Notes under the pieces: model-generated
Told to the model about the DNA's origin: nothing
The model's input: only the letters and a program-made list of their open reading frames with translations
Databases searched by the model: none
From: Parvibaculum lavamentivorans DS-1
GTDB taxonomy: Bacteria > Pseudomonadota > Alphaproteobacteria > Parvibaculales > Parvibaculaceae
DNA: 64,000 nucleotides
Assembly: GCF_000017565.1 (NCBI RefSeq)
Contig: NC_009719.1
Coordinates: 3,850,746 to 3,914,745, forward strand
Direction: 5' to 3'
Translations under genes and position numbers: made by a program
Shown: positions 1-7,837 of the stretch, piece after piece
Layout: every line of letters starts with the position of its first letter
Position numbering within the stretch: position 1 is the first letter of the stretch

Positions 1-972
1 GCGCTTGCCCGTCTCGATGCGACGGCGGCGCTGGCCGAGCTTGCCGCCGAGCGGCGCTATGTCCGCCCCCGCCTCGATGCGAGCTTCGCCTTCGATATTC
101 GCGGCGGCCGCCATCCGGTGGTCGAGGCCGCACTCGCCCGCACAGGCCAGGCCTTCGTGCCGAACGATACCAGCCTCTCGGCGGAGAGCGGCGGCGGCAA
201 GCATATCTGGCTGCTCACCGGCCCCAACATGGCGGGTAAATCGACCTTCCTCCGCCAGAACGCGCTCATCGCCATCATGGCGCAGATGGGCTCCTTCGTG
301 CCGGCGGACGAGGCGCATATCGGCGTTGTCGACCGCCTCTTCTCCCGCGTCGGCGCGGCGGACGATCTCGCGCGCGGCCGCTCCACCTTCATGGTCGAAA
401 TGGTCGAGACGGCGGCGATCCTCAATCAGGCGGGCGAGCGTTCGCTGGTAATCCTCGATGAGATCGGCCGCGGCACCGCGACTTTCGATGGTCTCTCCAT
501 CGCCTGGGCAACCGTCGAACATCTCCACGGCGTCAACAAGTCGCGCGCCCTCTTCGCCACGCACTACCACGAATTGACCGCGCTATCGGAAAAGCTCGCC
601 CATCTCGCCAACGCCACCATGCGCGTCAAGGAATGGCAGGGCGATGTCGTCTTCCTGCATGAAGTCGCGCCCGGCGCGGCGGATCGTTCTTATGGCATCC
701 AGGTCGCAAAACTCGCGGGCCTCCCCGCGCCCGTCATCGCCCGCGCCCAATCCGTCCTCGCCGCATTGGAAGAAGGCGGCAACCACGAAGCCCGCACGAA
801 ACTGATCGACGACCTGCCCCTCTTTTCCGCCACCGCAAAACCCGCCCCGGCGGTAAAGGTGAGCGCCGCCGAAGAGGAGTTGAAAAACCTCAACCCCGAC
901 GAACTCTCGCCGAAGCAAGCACTGGAACTTCTCTACAAGCTGAAGGCGCTGGCGGCGAAGGACGGCGAATAA
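1..972 (+). CDS. mutS: DNA mismatch repair ATPase MutS, C-terminal 323 residues (5' end outside window)
   Basis: MutS recognises base mismatches and recruits MutL in an ATP-dependent way. The reading frame is open from base 1, so the N-terminal mismatch-binding part lies upstream of the window. What is seen is the ABC-type ATPase: Walker [10 protein letters not shown] at about residues 74-82 of the fragment, the Walker B stretch VILDEIGRG, the D-loop/H-loop region ending in FATHYHEL, and a C-terminal tail rich in Ala, Glu and Lys that ends in a helical dimerisation segment. The stop at 970-972 is followed at once by dispersed repeats. Identity is secure; only completeness is unknown. Confidence 0.97.
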   Translation, partial: ALARLDATAALAELAAERRYVRPRLDASFAFDIRGGRHPVVEAALARTGQAFVPNDTSLSAESGGGKHIWLLTGPNMAGKSTFLRQNALIAIMAQMGSFVPADEAHIGVVDRLFSRVGAADDLARGRSTFMVEMVETAAILNQAGERSLVILDEIGRGTATFDGLSIAWATVEHLHGVNKSRALFATHYHELTALSEKLAHLANATMRVKEWQGDVVFLHEVAPGAADRSYGIQVAKLAGLPAPVIARAQSVLAALEEGGNHEARTKLIDDLPLFSATAKPAPAVKVSAAEEELKNLNPDELSPKQALELLYKLKALAAKDGE

Positions 973-975
973 AGA

Positions 976-1144
976 CAAATGTCATCCCGGCGAAAGCCAA
1001 AAAAACAAATGTCATCCCGGCGAAAGCCGGGACCCATTGGTTCCCTTGGCAAAAGCTATCGGAATGAGACGTAGCGCCGCCCGCTGCATTGAGCAGCGAA
1101 ACACCCCTCAGCGTGGATTGGGTCCCGGCTTTCGCCGGGATGAC
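976..1144. repeat. Dispersed intergenic palindromic repeat, three partial copies
   Basis: Two direct copies of a unit beginning TGTCATCCCGGCGAAAGCC (about 978-998 and 1008-1038) and one inverted copy (about 1116-1144) flank a short spacer. The longer copy contains CCCGGCGAAAGCCGGG, which can form a hairpin with a GAAA-type loop. The first copy is truncated after GAAAGCC and runs into an A-rich stretch. Another copy lies at about 50168-50198. The same core is a common short intergenic repeat in GC-rich Proteobacteria, by recollection. It may act as the mutS transcript end. Confidence 0.8.
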
Positions 1145-1166
1145 ATCGGAGGGTGAAGCGCCGCCC

Positions 1167-1898
1167 CTACTTCCGCGCCACGAAAATACATTCGTCGCGC
1201 AGCAAGCCCCATTTCACTTCTTCTTCGGGCTTGCGCCGGTAAATCTCGACCGAGGTGAACCCCGCCGCCTCGAGCTTCCTTGCGAAGTCGCGCCCGTAAT
1301 AGCGTTTGTGGTCCGTGCCGCCGAAATGCACAAAGCGTTCGTCCGGGTTGGTGATCGCGGGGTTCTCATAGGTCTCTTCCCGCGAAAGATTGATCGGCAC
1401 CGAGAAGAAGCCATAGCCGCCCGGCTTCAGTACACGGAACATTTCCGTCATCGCCGGTCGGTCGTCGTCGATATGCTCGAAGACGTGATTGGCGATCACC
1501 ACATCGAAGAAATTGTCCGGCCGGTCGATCTTCGTGATGTCGAGCCGGTACTTCGCGATCTTCGCATAGAGGTCGGCCGGCTCGTAATCCGGGTTGTTCT
1601 TCATCGCCCGCATCAGCCATTTCTCGGGGCCGAATTGCAGGATCTTCTTTGTCGAGAGGTCGATGCCGTGCTCGGTCAGATAGAGCTGCAGCAGCCGGTG
1701 CCGCTCGCGCGAGCCGCAATTCGGGCAGCGCGAATCCCAGCGCGAAGGCCGCCCCACCGAAAGAAACACGCCGTGATAGCCGCAAACGGGGCAGGTCCGC
1801 TTGATCTTCTTGCGCGAAAACTGCGCGCGGTCCTTCCACCAGCCCTGCAGGAGCCTGCTGAAGATTTTCCGCCGGTCGATTTCCGTTTGCTCGCTCAA
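1167..1898 (-). CDS. Zinc-ribbon class I SAM-dependent methyltransferase (Methyltransf_11 type)
   Basis: Predicted 243-residue methyltransferase of unknown substrate. The N-terminus carries two CxxC pairs (CPVC about 20 residues downstream of the chosen start, then CPNCGSRERHR) typical of a zinc ribbon. The methyltransferase fold follows, with the late-motif segment VLKPGGYGFFSVP. The glycine-rich motif I is weak: ILQFGPE replaces the usual GxGxG. I chose the TTG at 1896-1898, preceded by a GAAGGGG ribosome site. Longer readings run through a strong hairpin and into the neighbouring gene, and the alternative TTG at 1961 falls in a possible -10 box. Genes with this architecture often sit in glycan or lipid modification loci, but nothing here shows the substrate. 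Confidence 0.75.
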   Translation of the reverse strand: MSEQTEIDRRKIFSRLLQGWWKDRAQFSRKKIKRTCPVCGYHGVFLSVGRPSRWDSRCPNCGSRERHRLLQLYLTEHGIDLSTKKILQFGPEKWLMRAMKNNPDYEPADLYAKIAKYRLDITKIDRPDNFFDVVIANHVFEHIDDDRPAMTEMFRVLKPGGYGFFSVPINLSREETYENPAITNPDERFVHFGGTDHKRYYGRDFARKLEAAGFTSVEIYRRKPEEEVKWGLLRDECIFVARK

Positions 1899-1981
1899 CG
1901 CCTCACGCCCCTTCCCGGCGCGGTGGCGCCGCCGGCTGTCCGGTCCTGTTCGGGGGCACAATGTCGGCCTTGAGAAAATCT

Positions 1982-1987
1982 TGTCAA
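1982..1987 (-). promoter_or_regulatory. Possible -35 box for the methyltransferase gene
   Basis: TTGACA on the minus strand, just past the hairpin that follows the upstream gene. A 17-base spacer leads to ACATTG, a weak -10. Suggestive only. Confidence 0.3.
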
Positions 1988-1990
1988 GCT

Positions 1991-2019
1991 GCGGTGGCCG
2001 GGGGCGTCCCGGCCACCGC
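1991..2019 (-). terminator. Perfect 12-bp stem-loop after the small secreted protein gene
   Basis: GCGGTGGCCGGG pairs perfectly with CCCGGCCACCGC around a 5-base loop. It begins seven bases after the stop codon of the minus-strand gene at 2026-2337. No uridine run follows on the minus strand, so it may be a Rho-assisted terminator or an mRNA 3' end protector. Confidence 0.5.
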
Positions 2020-2025
2020 GTGCCA

Positions 2026-2337
2026 TCAGAGCGTCGCAGGCACCACATGCATGGTTTCGAGCGAATCCCGCAGGTCGGCCACGCCCTGCGCCGGGTTCTC
2101 GCCGCTGCATTTCTCCATGCCGCTATCGCGCAGGCTCTGGGCCTTGTCGGCATAGGGAAGGTCGGATTTGAACTTCATGGTGAACTGGAACTGGTCGTCC
2201 AGCATCTGGCAGAGCTCTTCCGCTTCGCCCCGCGACAGATCGCTCACCGGCTGGGGGCCGGCCATCGCCGCCGGGCCCGCCAGCGCCAAGCTGCCTGTGA
2301 AAACCGTTATGGTGAGAAGGGCTGCTGTCTTTCGCAT
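2026..2337 (-). CDS. Small secreted protein of unknown function
   Basis: 103-residue protein that I do not recognise. It starts with a textbook Sec signal peptide: MRK, a hydrophobic core (ALLTITVFTGSLALAG) and a predicted cleavage after AAMA at about residue 26. The mature part of about 77 residues is acidic/amphipathic and contains two cysteines (in ELCQML and EKCSG) that could form a disulfide in the periplasm. An AAGGAGAG ribosome site lies 6-8 bases before the ATG. The gene is divergent from glnD and is followed by a strong hairpin, so it is probably a single-gene unit. Confidence 0.75.
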   Translation of the reverse strand: MRKTAALLTITVFTGSLALAGPAAMAGPQPVSDLSRGEAEELCQMLDDQFQFTMKFKSDLPYADKAQSLRDSGMEKCSGENPAQGVADLRDSLETMHVVPATL

Positions 2338-2366
2338 GATTTCTCTCCTTCGGGTTGGTTGCGGAG

Positions 2367-2387
2367 GACCGGGCCCCGCGCCCGGTC
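2367..2387. promoter_or_regulatory. 8-bp hairpin in the upstream region of the secreted protein gene
   Basis: GACCGGGC and GCCCGGTC pair around CCCGC, 30-50 bases before the minus-strand ATG at 2337. It would lie in the 5' untranslated leader or overlap the promoter. Role unknown. Confidence 0.4.
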
Positions 2388-2458
2388 ATTCAGCGATTTA
2401 TGCCCGTTCATGGCGAAAGCCCGGCAAAAATGTGGCGAAAGCCGGGAGTGTCATGAAA

Positions 2459-2473
2459 AAACCGTAACGGTTT
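2459..2473. promoter_or_regulatory. Operator-like palindrome between the secreted protein gene and glnD
   Basis: AAACCGT-A-ACGGTTT is a perfect 7-1-7 inverted repeat in the divergent intergenic region, about 95 bases before glnD. Nearby, TGGCGAAAGCC occurs twice as a direct repeat (about 2411 and 2433). A regulator binding here could control either gene. Confidence 0.4.
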
Positions 2474-2566
2474 CTACAGCTTGGCGGATCGTGGTAAAGC
2501 TCGGATAAGTTGCCCCGCATTATCGCGCCGCGCCTCGATTTCCGTCGTCTCAGGAGTTGCCCCGCC

Positions 2567-5362
2567 ATGGGCCGCACAATGCCCAGCCTGCTTGAAATCG
2601 CCGATCCGGAACTGATCCGGCAGCGGCTGGAAGCCGTCGGCAGCGCCGCTTCGGACGACGAGCTCTCGCGCCGCCGCGCCGTGGTCGAGGTGCTGAAATC
2701 GGCGCTTCTCGATGGCCGCGCCAAGGCCCGCGAGCGGCTGGAGCAGGGTGCGCATAAGGGCCGCGCCTGCGCCGAAAGCCTCTGCTACCTCCAGGATGTG
2801 ATCATCAAGGAGCTCTACACCTTCGCCACGCGGCATGTTTTCCCGGCCTCCAATCCGAGCGAGGCCGAACGCATCGCCATCGCCGCCGTCGGCGGCTATG
2901 GCCGCGGCACGCTGGCGCCGGGCTCCGACATCGACCTCCTTTTCCTGCTGCCCTACAAGCAGACGCCCTGGGGCGAGAGCGTTGTCGAATACATGCTCTA
3001 TGTGCTCTGGGATCTCGGCCTGAAGGTCGGCCATTCGACGCGCTCCATCGCCGATTGCATTCGCCTTTCGCGCGAGGATTTCACCATCCGAACCGCGCTT
3101 CTCGAAGCCCGCTTCATCTATGGCGACCGCGCCCTTTTCAACGATCTCGAAGCCCGCTTCGATGAGGAGGTGGTGAAGGGCACGGCGAATGAATTCGTCG
3201 ATGCGAAACTCGCCGAGCGCGACCTCCGCCACACCCGCGCGGGCGAGAGCCGCTATCTGGTCGAGCCCAATGTGAAGGAAGGCAAGGGCGGCATCCGCGA
3301 TCTGAACACGCTGTTCTGGATCGGCAAATATGTCTACCGCGTGAAGCAGCCTTCCGATCTCGTGAAGGCGGGCGTCTTCACGAAGGAGGAATACCAGACC
3401 TTCCGCAAGGCCGAGGATTTTCTCTGGGCGGTGCGCTGCGAGCTGCACTTCCTCACCGGCCGCGCCGAGGAGCGCATCACCTTCGACCTCCAGACCGAAA
3501 TGGCCAGGCGCCTCGGCTATCACGGCCATCGCGGGCTGATCGCGGTCGAGCGTTTCATGAAGCATTATTTTCTGATCGCCAAGGATGTCGGCGATCTCAC
3601 GCGCATTTTCTGCGCCGTGCTCGAAGAGCAGGAAAAAAAGAAGAAGCCCTCCATCGGCCGTTTCATGCAGGCGATGCGCCGCAAGAAGGTCATTCGCGGC
3701 TTCACGCTGGAAAGCGGCCGTCTCGATGTCACCAACCAGAACTTCTTCGAGAAGGACCCGGTCAACATCATCCGCCTCTTCCATGTCGCGGAAAGCCACG
3801 GCCTTGAAATTCATCCCGACGCGCTGAAGCTTCTCACCCGCTCGCTGAAACTCGTCGATGCCTCGCTGCGGAAAAACGAGGAGGCGAACCGTCTCTTCCT
3901 CGAAATCCTCGCCTCGAGGAAGACGCCGGAAATCACGCTGCGCTGGATGAACGAGGCGGGCGTCCTCGGCCGCTTCGTGCCCGACTTCGGCCGCATCGTC
4001 GCGCTGATGCAGTTCAACATGTATCACCACTACACCGCCGACGAACATCTGCTGCGCGCCATCGGCATCCTCTCGGAAGTGGAACGCGGTGTCTCGGTCG
4101 AGGAGTATCCGCTTGCCCATGAACTCATGGGCAAGGTGAAAAGCCGCAACGCCGTCTATATGTCCGTCTTCCTTCACGACATCGCGAAAGGCCGCGACGA
4201 GGATCACTCGGATGCCGGCGCCGGCATCGCGCGCCGCCTCTGCCCGCGCCTCGGCATGGGCCCCGGCGAAACCGAAACGGTGGCCTGGCTGGTGCAGAAC
4301 CATCTCGTCATGTCCGACGTCGCCCAGCGCCGCGACATTGCCGACCCGCGCACCGTGCGCGATTTCGCCAATCTCGTGCAGAGCCCCGAGCGCCTGAAAA
4401 TGCTCTATGTGCTCACTGTCGTGGACATCAAGGCCGTCGGCCCCGGCGTCTGGAACGGCTGGAAGGGCCAGCTTCTGCGCCAGCTCTATTTTGAAACCGA
4501 AGCCGTGCTGCAGGGCGGCGACAGCGCCGTCAACCGCAAGACCCGCGTCGCCGAGGCGAAGGAGAAGCTTGGCGAGCGCCTCGCCGATTGGTCGAAAGCC
4601 GCGCGCGAGCGTTATCTCACGCGCCATGCCGATGGCTATTGGCTCTCCCTCGATACCGACACGCAGGAGCGCCATGCGCGCCTCATCCAGGGCGCGGGCG
4701 AGGAGCCGCTGACGATTCTCGCCGAGCCGGAGCCGACGCGTGACGTCACGCAACTTACTCTCTACACGCAGGATCACCCCGGCCTCTTCGCGCGCTTCGC
4801 CGGCGCTTGCGCCGCGCTCGGCATGAACATCGTCGACGCGAAGATTTTCACGACGCGCGACGGCATGGCGCTCGACATGCTCTGGGTGCAGGACCCCGAA
4901 GGCCTCGCCATTTCAGAACAGCGCCGCATCATCCGTCTGGAAGAAATGATAAGGAAAGTCCTCTCCGGCGAAATCTCCGCGCCCGACGCGATCGAGAGCC
5001 GCACGCGCCGCGAGCGCCGCGCCGAGGCCTTCTCCGTCGCGCCGCAGGTCTTCATCGACAATGACGCGTCCGACGACTACACGGTCATCGAGGTGAACGG
5101 CCTCGACCGTCCGGGCCTCGTCCACGCGCTCTCGCGCGCCCTCTTCCATCTCGGCCTCACCATCGGCTCCGCCCACATCACCACCTATGGCGAGCGCGCG
5201 GTCGACGTCTTCTATGTAAAGGATGTCATCGGCCACAAGGTCACGAACGCCAACAAGAAGAAAGCCGTCGAACGCCACCTCCTCGAAGCCCTCGCCGACC
5301 CGATGAAAAAAGCAAGGCCCGCCAAACGCGCCAAGCGCGAAGAGCCGGTGGCGGCGGAGTAA
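2567..5362 (+). CDS. glnD: Bifunctional [protein-PII] uridylyltransferase / uridylyl-removing enzyme
   Basis: GlnD senses glutamine and adds or removes UMP on PII proteins, steering nitrogen assimilation. The 931-residue product shows every expected part: the nucleotidyltransferase motif GGYGRGTLAPGSDIDLLF (about residues 109-126), the GlnD helical linker, an HD domain for deuridylylation (VFLHDIAKGRDEDHS), and two C-terminal ACT domains (LTLYTQDHPGLFARFAG and EVNGLDRPGLVHALSRAL) that bind glutamine. I chose ATG 2567 because AGGAG lies ten bases upstream; a TTG at 2510 would add 19 residues. The mutS-glnD-murJ-trpS order is familiar in alphaproteobacteria. Very secure. Confidence 0.97.
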   Translation: MGRTMPSLLEIADPELIRQRLEAVGSAASDDELSRRRAVVEVLKSALLDGRAKARERLEQGAHKGRACAESLCYLQDVIIKELYTFATRHVFPASNPSEAERIAIAAVGGYGRGTLAPGSDIDLLFLLPYKQTPWGESVVEYMLYVLWDLGLKVGHSTRSIADCIRLSREDFTIRTALLEARFIYGDRALFNDLEARFDEEVVKGTANEFVDAKLAERDLRHTRAGESRYLVEPNVKEGKGGIRDLNTLFWIGKYVYRVKQPSDLVKAGVFTKEEYQTFRKAEDFLWAVRCELHFLTGRAEERITFDLQTEMARRLGYHGHRGLIAVERFMKHYFLIAKDVGDLTRIFCAVLEEQEKKKKPSIGRFMQAMRRKKVIRGFTLESGRLDVTNQNFFEKDPVNIIRLFHVAESHGLEIHPDALKLLTRSLKLVDASLRKNEEANRLFLEILASRKTPEITLRWMNEAGVLGRFVPDFGRIVALMQFNMYHHYTADEHLLRAIGILSEVERGVSVEEYPLAHELMGKVKSRNAVYMSVFLHDIAKGRDEDHSDAGAGIARRLCPRLGMGPGETETVAWLVQNHLVMSDVAQRRDIADPRTVRDFANLVQSPERLKMLYVLTVVDIKAVGPGVWNGWKGQLLRQLYFETEAVLQGGDSAVNRKTRVAEAKEKLGERLADWSKAARERYLTRHADGYWLSLDTDTQERHARLIQGAGEEPLTILAEPEPTRDVTQLTLYTQDHPGLFARFAGACAALGMNIVDAKIFTTRDGMALDMLWVQDPEGLAISEQRRIIRLEEMIRKVLSGEISAPDAIESRTRRERRAEAFSVAPQVFIDNDASDDYTVIEVNGLDRPGLVHALSRALFHLGLTIGSAHITTYGERAVDVFYVKDVIGHKVTNANKKKAVERHLLEALADPMKKARPAKRAKREEPVAAE

Positions 5363-5381
5363 GAGCCGATCACTTTCTTCC

Positions 5382-5423
5382 ACCCTCCCCTCGGGGGAGG
5401 GTCAAACGGCTGCAAGCCGTTTG
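5382..5423. repeat. Twin-hairpin REP-like element after glnD
   Basis: ACCCTCCCC / GGGGAGGGT (9-bp stem, 3-base loop, 5382-5402) is followed directly by CAAACGGC / GCCGTTTG (8-bp stem, 5-base loop, 5403-5423). It lies between two convergent genes and may end both transcripts. A relative with the same two-hairpin layout is at 35809-35846 and a degenerate single arm is at 51850-51866. Confidence 0.7.
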
Positions 5424-5462
5424 GGGCGGGGGCGCGGCGGTTGGGGTTTTCAGCCGCCACCC

Positions 5463-5993
5463 TCACACCCCCTCGTCCATCCGCGCATCCTCCCGCCCGG
5501 TCCCCACCTCCCGCACCTCGATCCGCTCGCCCTCCACCTTGTAGACCAGCACATAGACCGGCCCCGAGCCGCTCTTTTTCAGCTTGATCCGGTAGAAGCC
5601 CGGTAACCCCGGAAAGCGTTGCCGCTCGACATGGGGCTCCTCCAGCCGTTTCGCCAGCGTCCGCTCGAAGGGCTGCCGCACGGAAGGCGCCAGCCCCTGC
5701 CATTCCCGCATCGCCTCCTCGACAAAGCCCAGCCGGTAGCGGCCTTCCCCGGCGCCTTCCGGTATCAGCGGCGTCACTTCCTGCCCCTCCCGGTGAAGCA
5801 CCCGCTTCATGTCCTCATGATCCGCCAGCGCCTCCAGCATGCGTTCATAAGTATCCGGCGCGACGAGATAGGCGACCGGCTTGTTGTGGTTGAGAATGGC
5901 GACAGGTCCGGCCCCGGCTTCTTCGATGATCCGGGCGGGCGATTGCTTCAGCGCGCTGATGCTGGAAATGGCGGTGGCGGCAATTCGGGGCAA
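5463..5993 (-). CDS. Fused Phd/StbD-like antitoxin and RelE/StbE-like toxin in one polypeptide
   Basis: Type II antitoxins and toxins of this kind are normally two genes. Here one uninterrupted frame of 176 residues holds both. Residues 1-70 match the Phd/YefM/StbD fold (ISALKQSPARIIEEAG, then VAILNHNKPVAYLVAPDTYERML). From about residue 80 onward the sequence is RelE/StbE-like (RYRLGFVEEAMREW, then PGFYRIKLKKSG, VYVLVYKVEGE). I chose TTG 5993, which has AGGAG eight bases upstream; TTG 6032 overlaps an inverted repeat and has no ribosome site. Inside the gene, GGGAGG followed eight bases later by GTG (5775-5777, in frame) could start a free 104-residue toxin. RelE family toxins cleave mRNA at the ribosome. 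Whether the fusion is active, self-inhibited or processed cannot be told. Confidence 0.8.
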   Translation of the reverse strand: MPRIAATAISSISALKQSPARIIEEAGAGPVAILNHNKPVAYLVAPDTYERMLEALADHEDMKRVLHREGQEVTPLIPEGAGEGRYRLGFVEEAMREWQGLAPSVRQPFERTLAKRLEEPHVERQRFPGLPGFYRIKLKKSGSGPVYVLVYKVEGERIEVREVGTGREDARMDEGV

Positions 5994-6010
5994 AGCCTTG
6001 GCTCCTGCTA

Positions 6011-6031
6011 TGTCCGGGACAATTTCGGACA
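6011..6031. promoter_or_regulatory. Inverted repeat upstream of the fused toxin-antitoxin gene
   Basis: TGTCCG and CGGACA arms separated by nine bases lie 18-38 bases upstream of the chosen TTG start. This is a plausible autoregulatory operator for the Phd-like DNA-binding domain. Confidence 0.4.
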
Positions 6032-6063
6032 ATAATTAGTACTTCAAAGAATATTAAAAAAGA

Positions 6064-6077
6064 TACTCGATAGAGTA
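6064..6077. promoter_or_regulatory. Palindromic operator candidate in an AT-rich promoter region
   Basis: TACTC-GATA-GAGTA lies in an AT-rich island (about 6032-6085) that contrasts with the GC-rich surroundings. On the minus strand a TAATAT box (about 6048-6053) lies downstream of it. Antitoxins of the Phd/YefM class repress through short palindromes, so this is a candidate site. Confidence 0.45.
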
Positions 6078-6218
6078 CGATATAAGGCACCCCGAAGCGC
6101 ACCCCGCCCCCTCGCGCCGCGCCATTCGCCATTTCCCGCGAACCGGGCTAGAGATTTACGGCAAAGATCGAAGGTCCCCCGCGATGCGCCCGCCTCCCGC
6201 TACAGCCGGTTCCGCCAG

Positions 6219-7757
6219 ATGAGCCTCGTCCGCTCCGCCGCCACCGTCGGCGGCACCACGCTTCTGAGCCGCCTGCTCGGCTTCCTGCGCGACGTCATGA
6301 TGGCGTCGGCGCTCGGCACCGGGCCGATAGCGGATGCCTTCTTCGTCGCCTTCCGCCTGCCCAACATGTTCCGCTCGATCTTCGCCGAGGGGGCGTTCAA
6401 CTCGGCCTTCGTGCCGCTCTTCTCCAAAAAGCTCGAGGACGGGGCAGGGGAGGCTCGCCGCTTCGCCGAGGATGCGCTTTCCGTCCTCCTCGTCGCCCTT
6501 CTTCTGCTCACCATCGCCGCCGAACTCGCCATGCCCTGGATCATGTCCGTCTTCGCGCCCGGCTTTTCCGAAGACCCGCAGAAATTCGACTGGGCCGTCC
6601 AGTTCACGCGTATCGCCTTCCCCTATCTCCTCTTCATCTCGCTCACCGCGCTCCAATCCGCGATCCTGAATTCGCTCGGCCGCTTCTTTCCCGGCGCCGC
6701 CGCGCCGGTAATGCTCAACGTGACGCTGATCGTCGCGATCCTGTTCCTGATCCCCGTGATGGATAATCCGGGCGAGGCGCTTGCCTGGGGCGTCGCGGCG
6801 GCAGGCGTCGTGCAGTTCCTCTGGCTGGCGGTCTCGCTCTGGCGCGCCGGCTTCGTGCTGCGGCTCCGCCTCCCGAAATTGACACCCGATGTCCGCCGCC
6901 TCTTCCGCCTCGGCGTGCCGGGCGTCATCGCGGGCGGCATCACCCAGGTCAATCTCACCATCGGCACCATGATCGCCTCGCTGCAGGCGGGCGCGGTGTC
7001 GTGGCTCTATTATGCCGACCGCATCTACCAGCTGCCGCTTGCCGTCATCGGCATCGCCATCGGCGTCGTCCTCCTGCCGGATCTCTCGCGCCGCCTCCGC
7101 GCCGATGATGGCGCGGGCGCCAACTGGGCGCAGAACCGCGCCGTCGAATTCTCGATGCTCTTGACCATCCCCGCCGCTGTCGGCGCCGCGGTCCTGTCCT
7201 TCGACATCATCCGCGTCCTCTTCGAGCGCGGCGCCTTCACCCGCGAGGATACGGTCGCCACCTCCCTCGCATTGACGGTCTATGCCCTCGGCCTTCCCGC
7301 CTTCGTGCTCAACAAGGTCTTCTCCCCCGCCTATTTCGCACGCGAGGACACGATGACGCCGCTCCGCTTCGCCGCCATCTCCATCGTCGTCAACATCGTC
7401 ACGAGCTTCGCGCTCTTCTGGTATCTCGGCTTCATCGGCATCGCCATCGGCACCACGCTCGCCGCCTGGGTGAACACAGGTCAGCTGGCCGCGCGCCTCT
7501 GGCGGCGAAAGGAATTCATCGTCGACGCGCAGCTCGCCCGCCGCCTGCCCTTGACGCTCATGGCCGCCCTCGGCATGGGCGCCACCCTCTGGTTCGGCGC
7601 CCGCGCCCTCGGCTCCTTCTTCGAGAATGGCCTCCTTGTCAGCATCGGCGCCCTCTTCGCGCTCATCGCCGGCGGCGCCCTCGCTTATTTCTTTCTCTGC
7701 GAAATCACCGGCGCCACCCGCCTCCGCGACCTCCGCCGCGCCTTCACGCGGGGCTGA
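6219..7757 (+). CDS. murJ: Lipid II flippase MurJ
   Basis: MurJ moves lipid-linked peptidoglycan precursor across the inner membrane and is essential for wall growth. The 512-residue product begins with the family hallmark: SAATVGGTTLLSRLLGFLRD, then IADAFFVAFRLPNMFR and EGAFNSAFVPLFS. About 14 hydrophobic helices run the length of the protein, with the conserved later segment FERGAFTREDTVATS. It follows glnD by a stretch holding the toxin-antitoxin fusion on the other strand, and is read in the same direction as trpS further on. The MOP-superfamily assignment is secure. Confidence 0.96.
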   Translation: MSLVRSAATVGGTTLLSRLLGFLRDVMMASALGTGPIADAFFVAFRLPNMFRSIFAEGAFNSAFVPLFSKKLEDGAGEARRFAEDALSVLLVALLLLTIAAELAMPWIMSVFAPGFSEDPQKFDWAVQFTRIAFPYLLFISLTALQSAILNSLGRFFPGAAAPVMLNVTLIVAILFLIPVMDNPGEALAWGVAAAGVVQFLWLAVSLWRAGFVLRLRLPKLTPDVRRLFRLGVPGVIAGGITQVNLTIGTMIASLQAGAVSWLYYADRIYQLPLAVIGIAIGVVLLPDLSRRLRADDGAGANWAQNRAVEFSMLLTIPAAVGAAVLSFDIIRVLFERGAFTREDTVATSLALTVYALGLPAFVLNKVFSPAYFAREDTMTPLRFAAISIVVNIVTSFALFWYLGFIGIAIGTTLAAWVNTGQLAARLWRRKEFIVDAQLARRLPLTLMAALGMGATLWFGARALGSFFENGLLVSIGALFALIAGGALAYFFLCEITGATRLRDLRRAFTRG

Positions 7758-7837
7758 GCCGCTCCCTTCCATTCCTTGACATAATGCCCCCGCAGGCCGG
7801 AGATAGGAGCGGGGGAAAGGCAGGGGAGGGGCCGGGG

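Noticed and set aside
1089..1973. 294-codon plus-strand frame opposite the methyltransferase
   Set aside because: It begins within the dispersed repeat and is complementary to a gene with clear zinc-ribbon and methyltransferase motifs.
2474..4777. 767-codon open frame antisense to glnD
   Set aside because: It lies wholly opposite a fully recognisable gene and its His/Asp/Ala/Gly-rich product has no family features. High GC at third positions leaves such frames open.
6030..6032. TTG 6032 as start of the toxin-antitoxin fusion
   Set aside because: No ribosome site, and it overlaps an inverted repeat likely to be an operator; TTG 5993 has AGGAG at a good distance.
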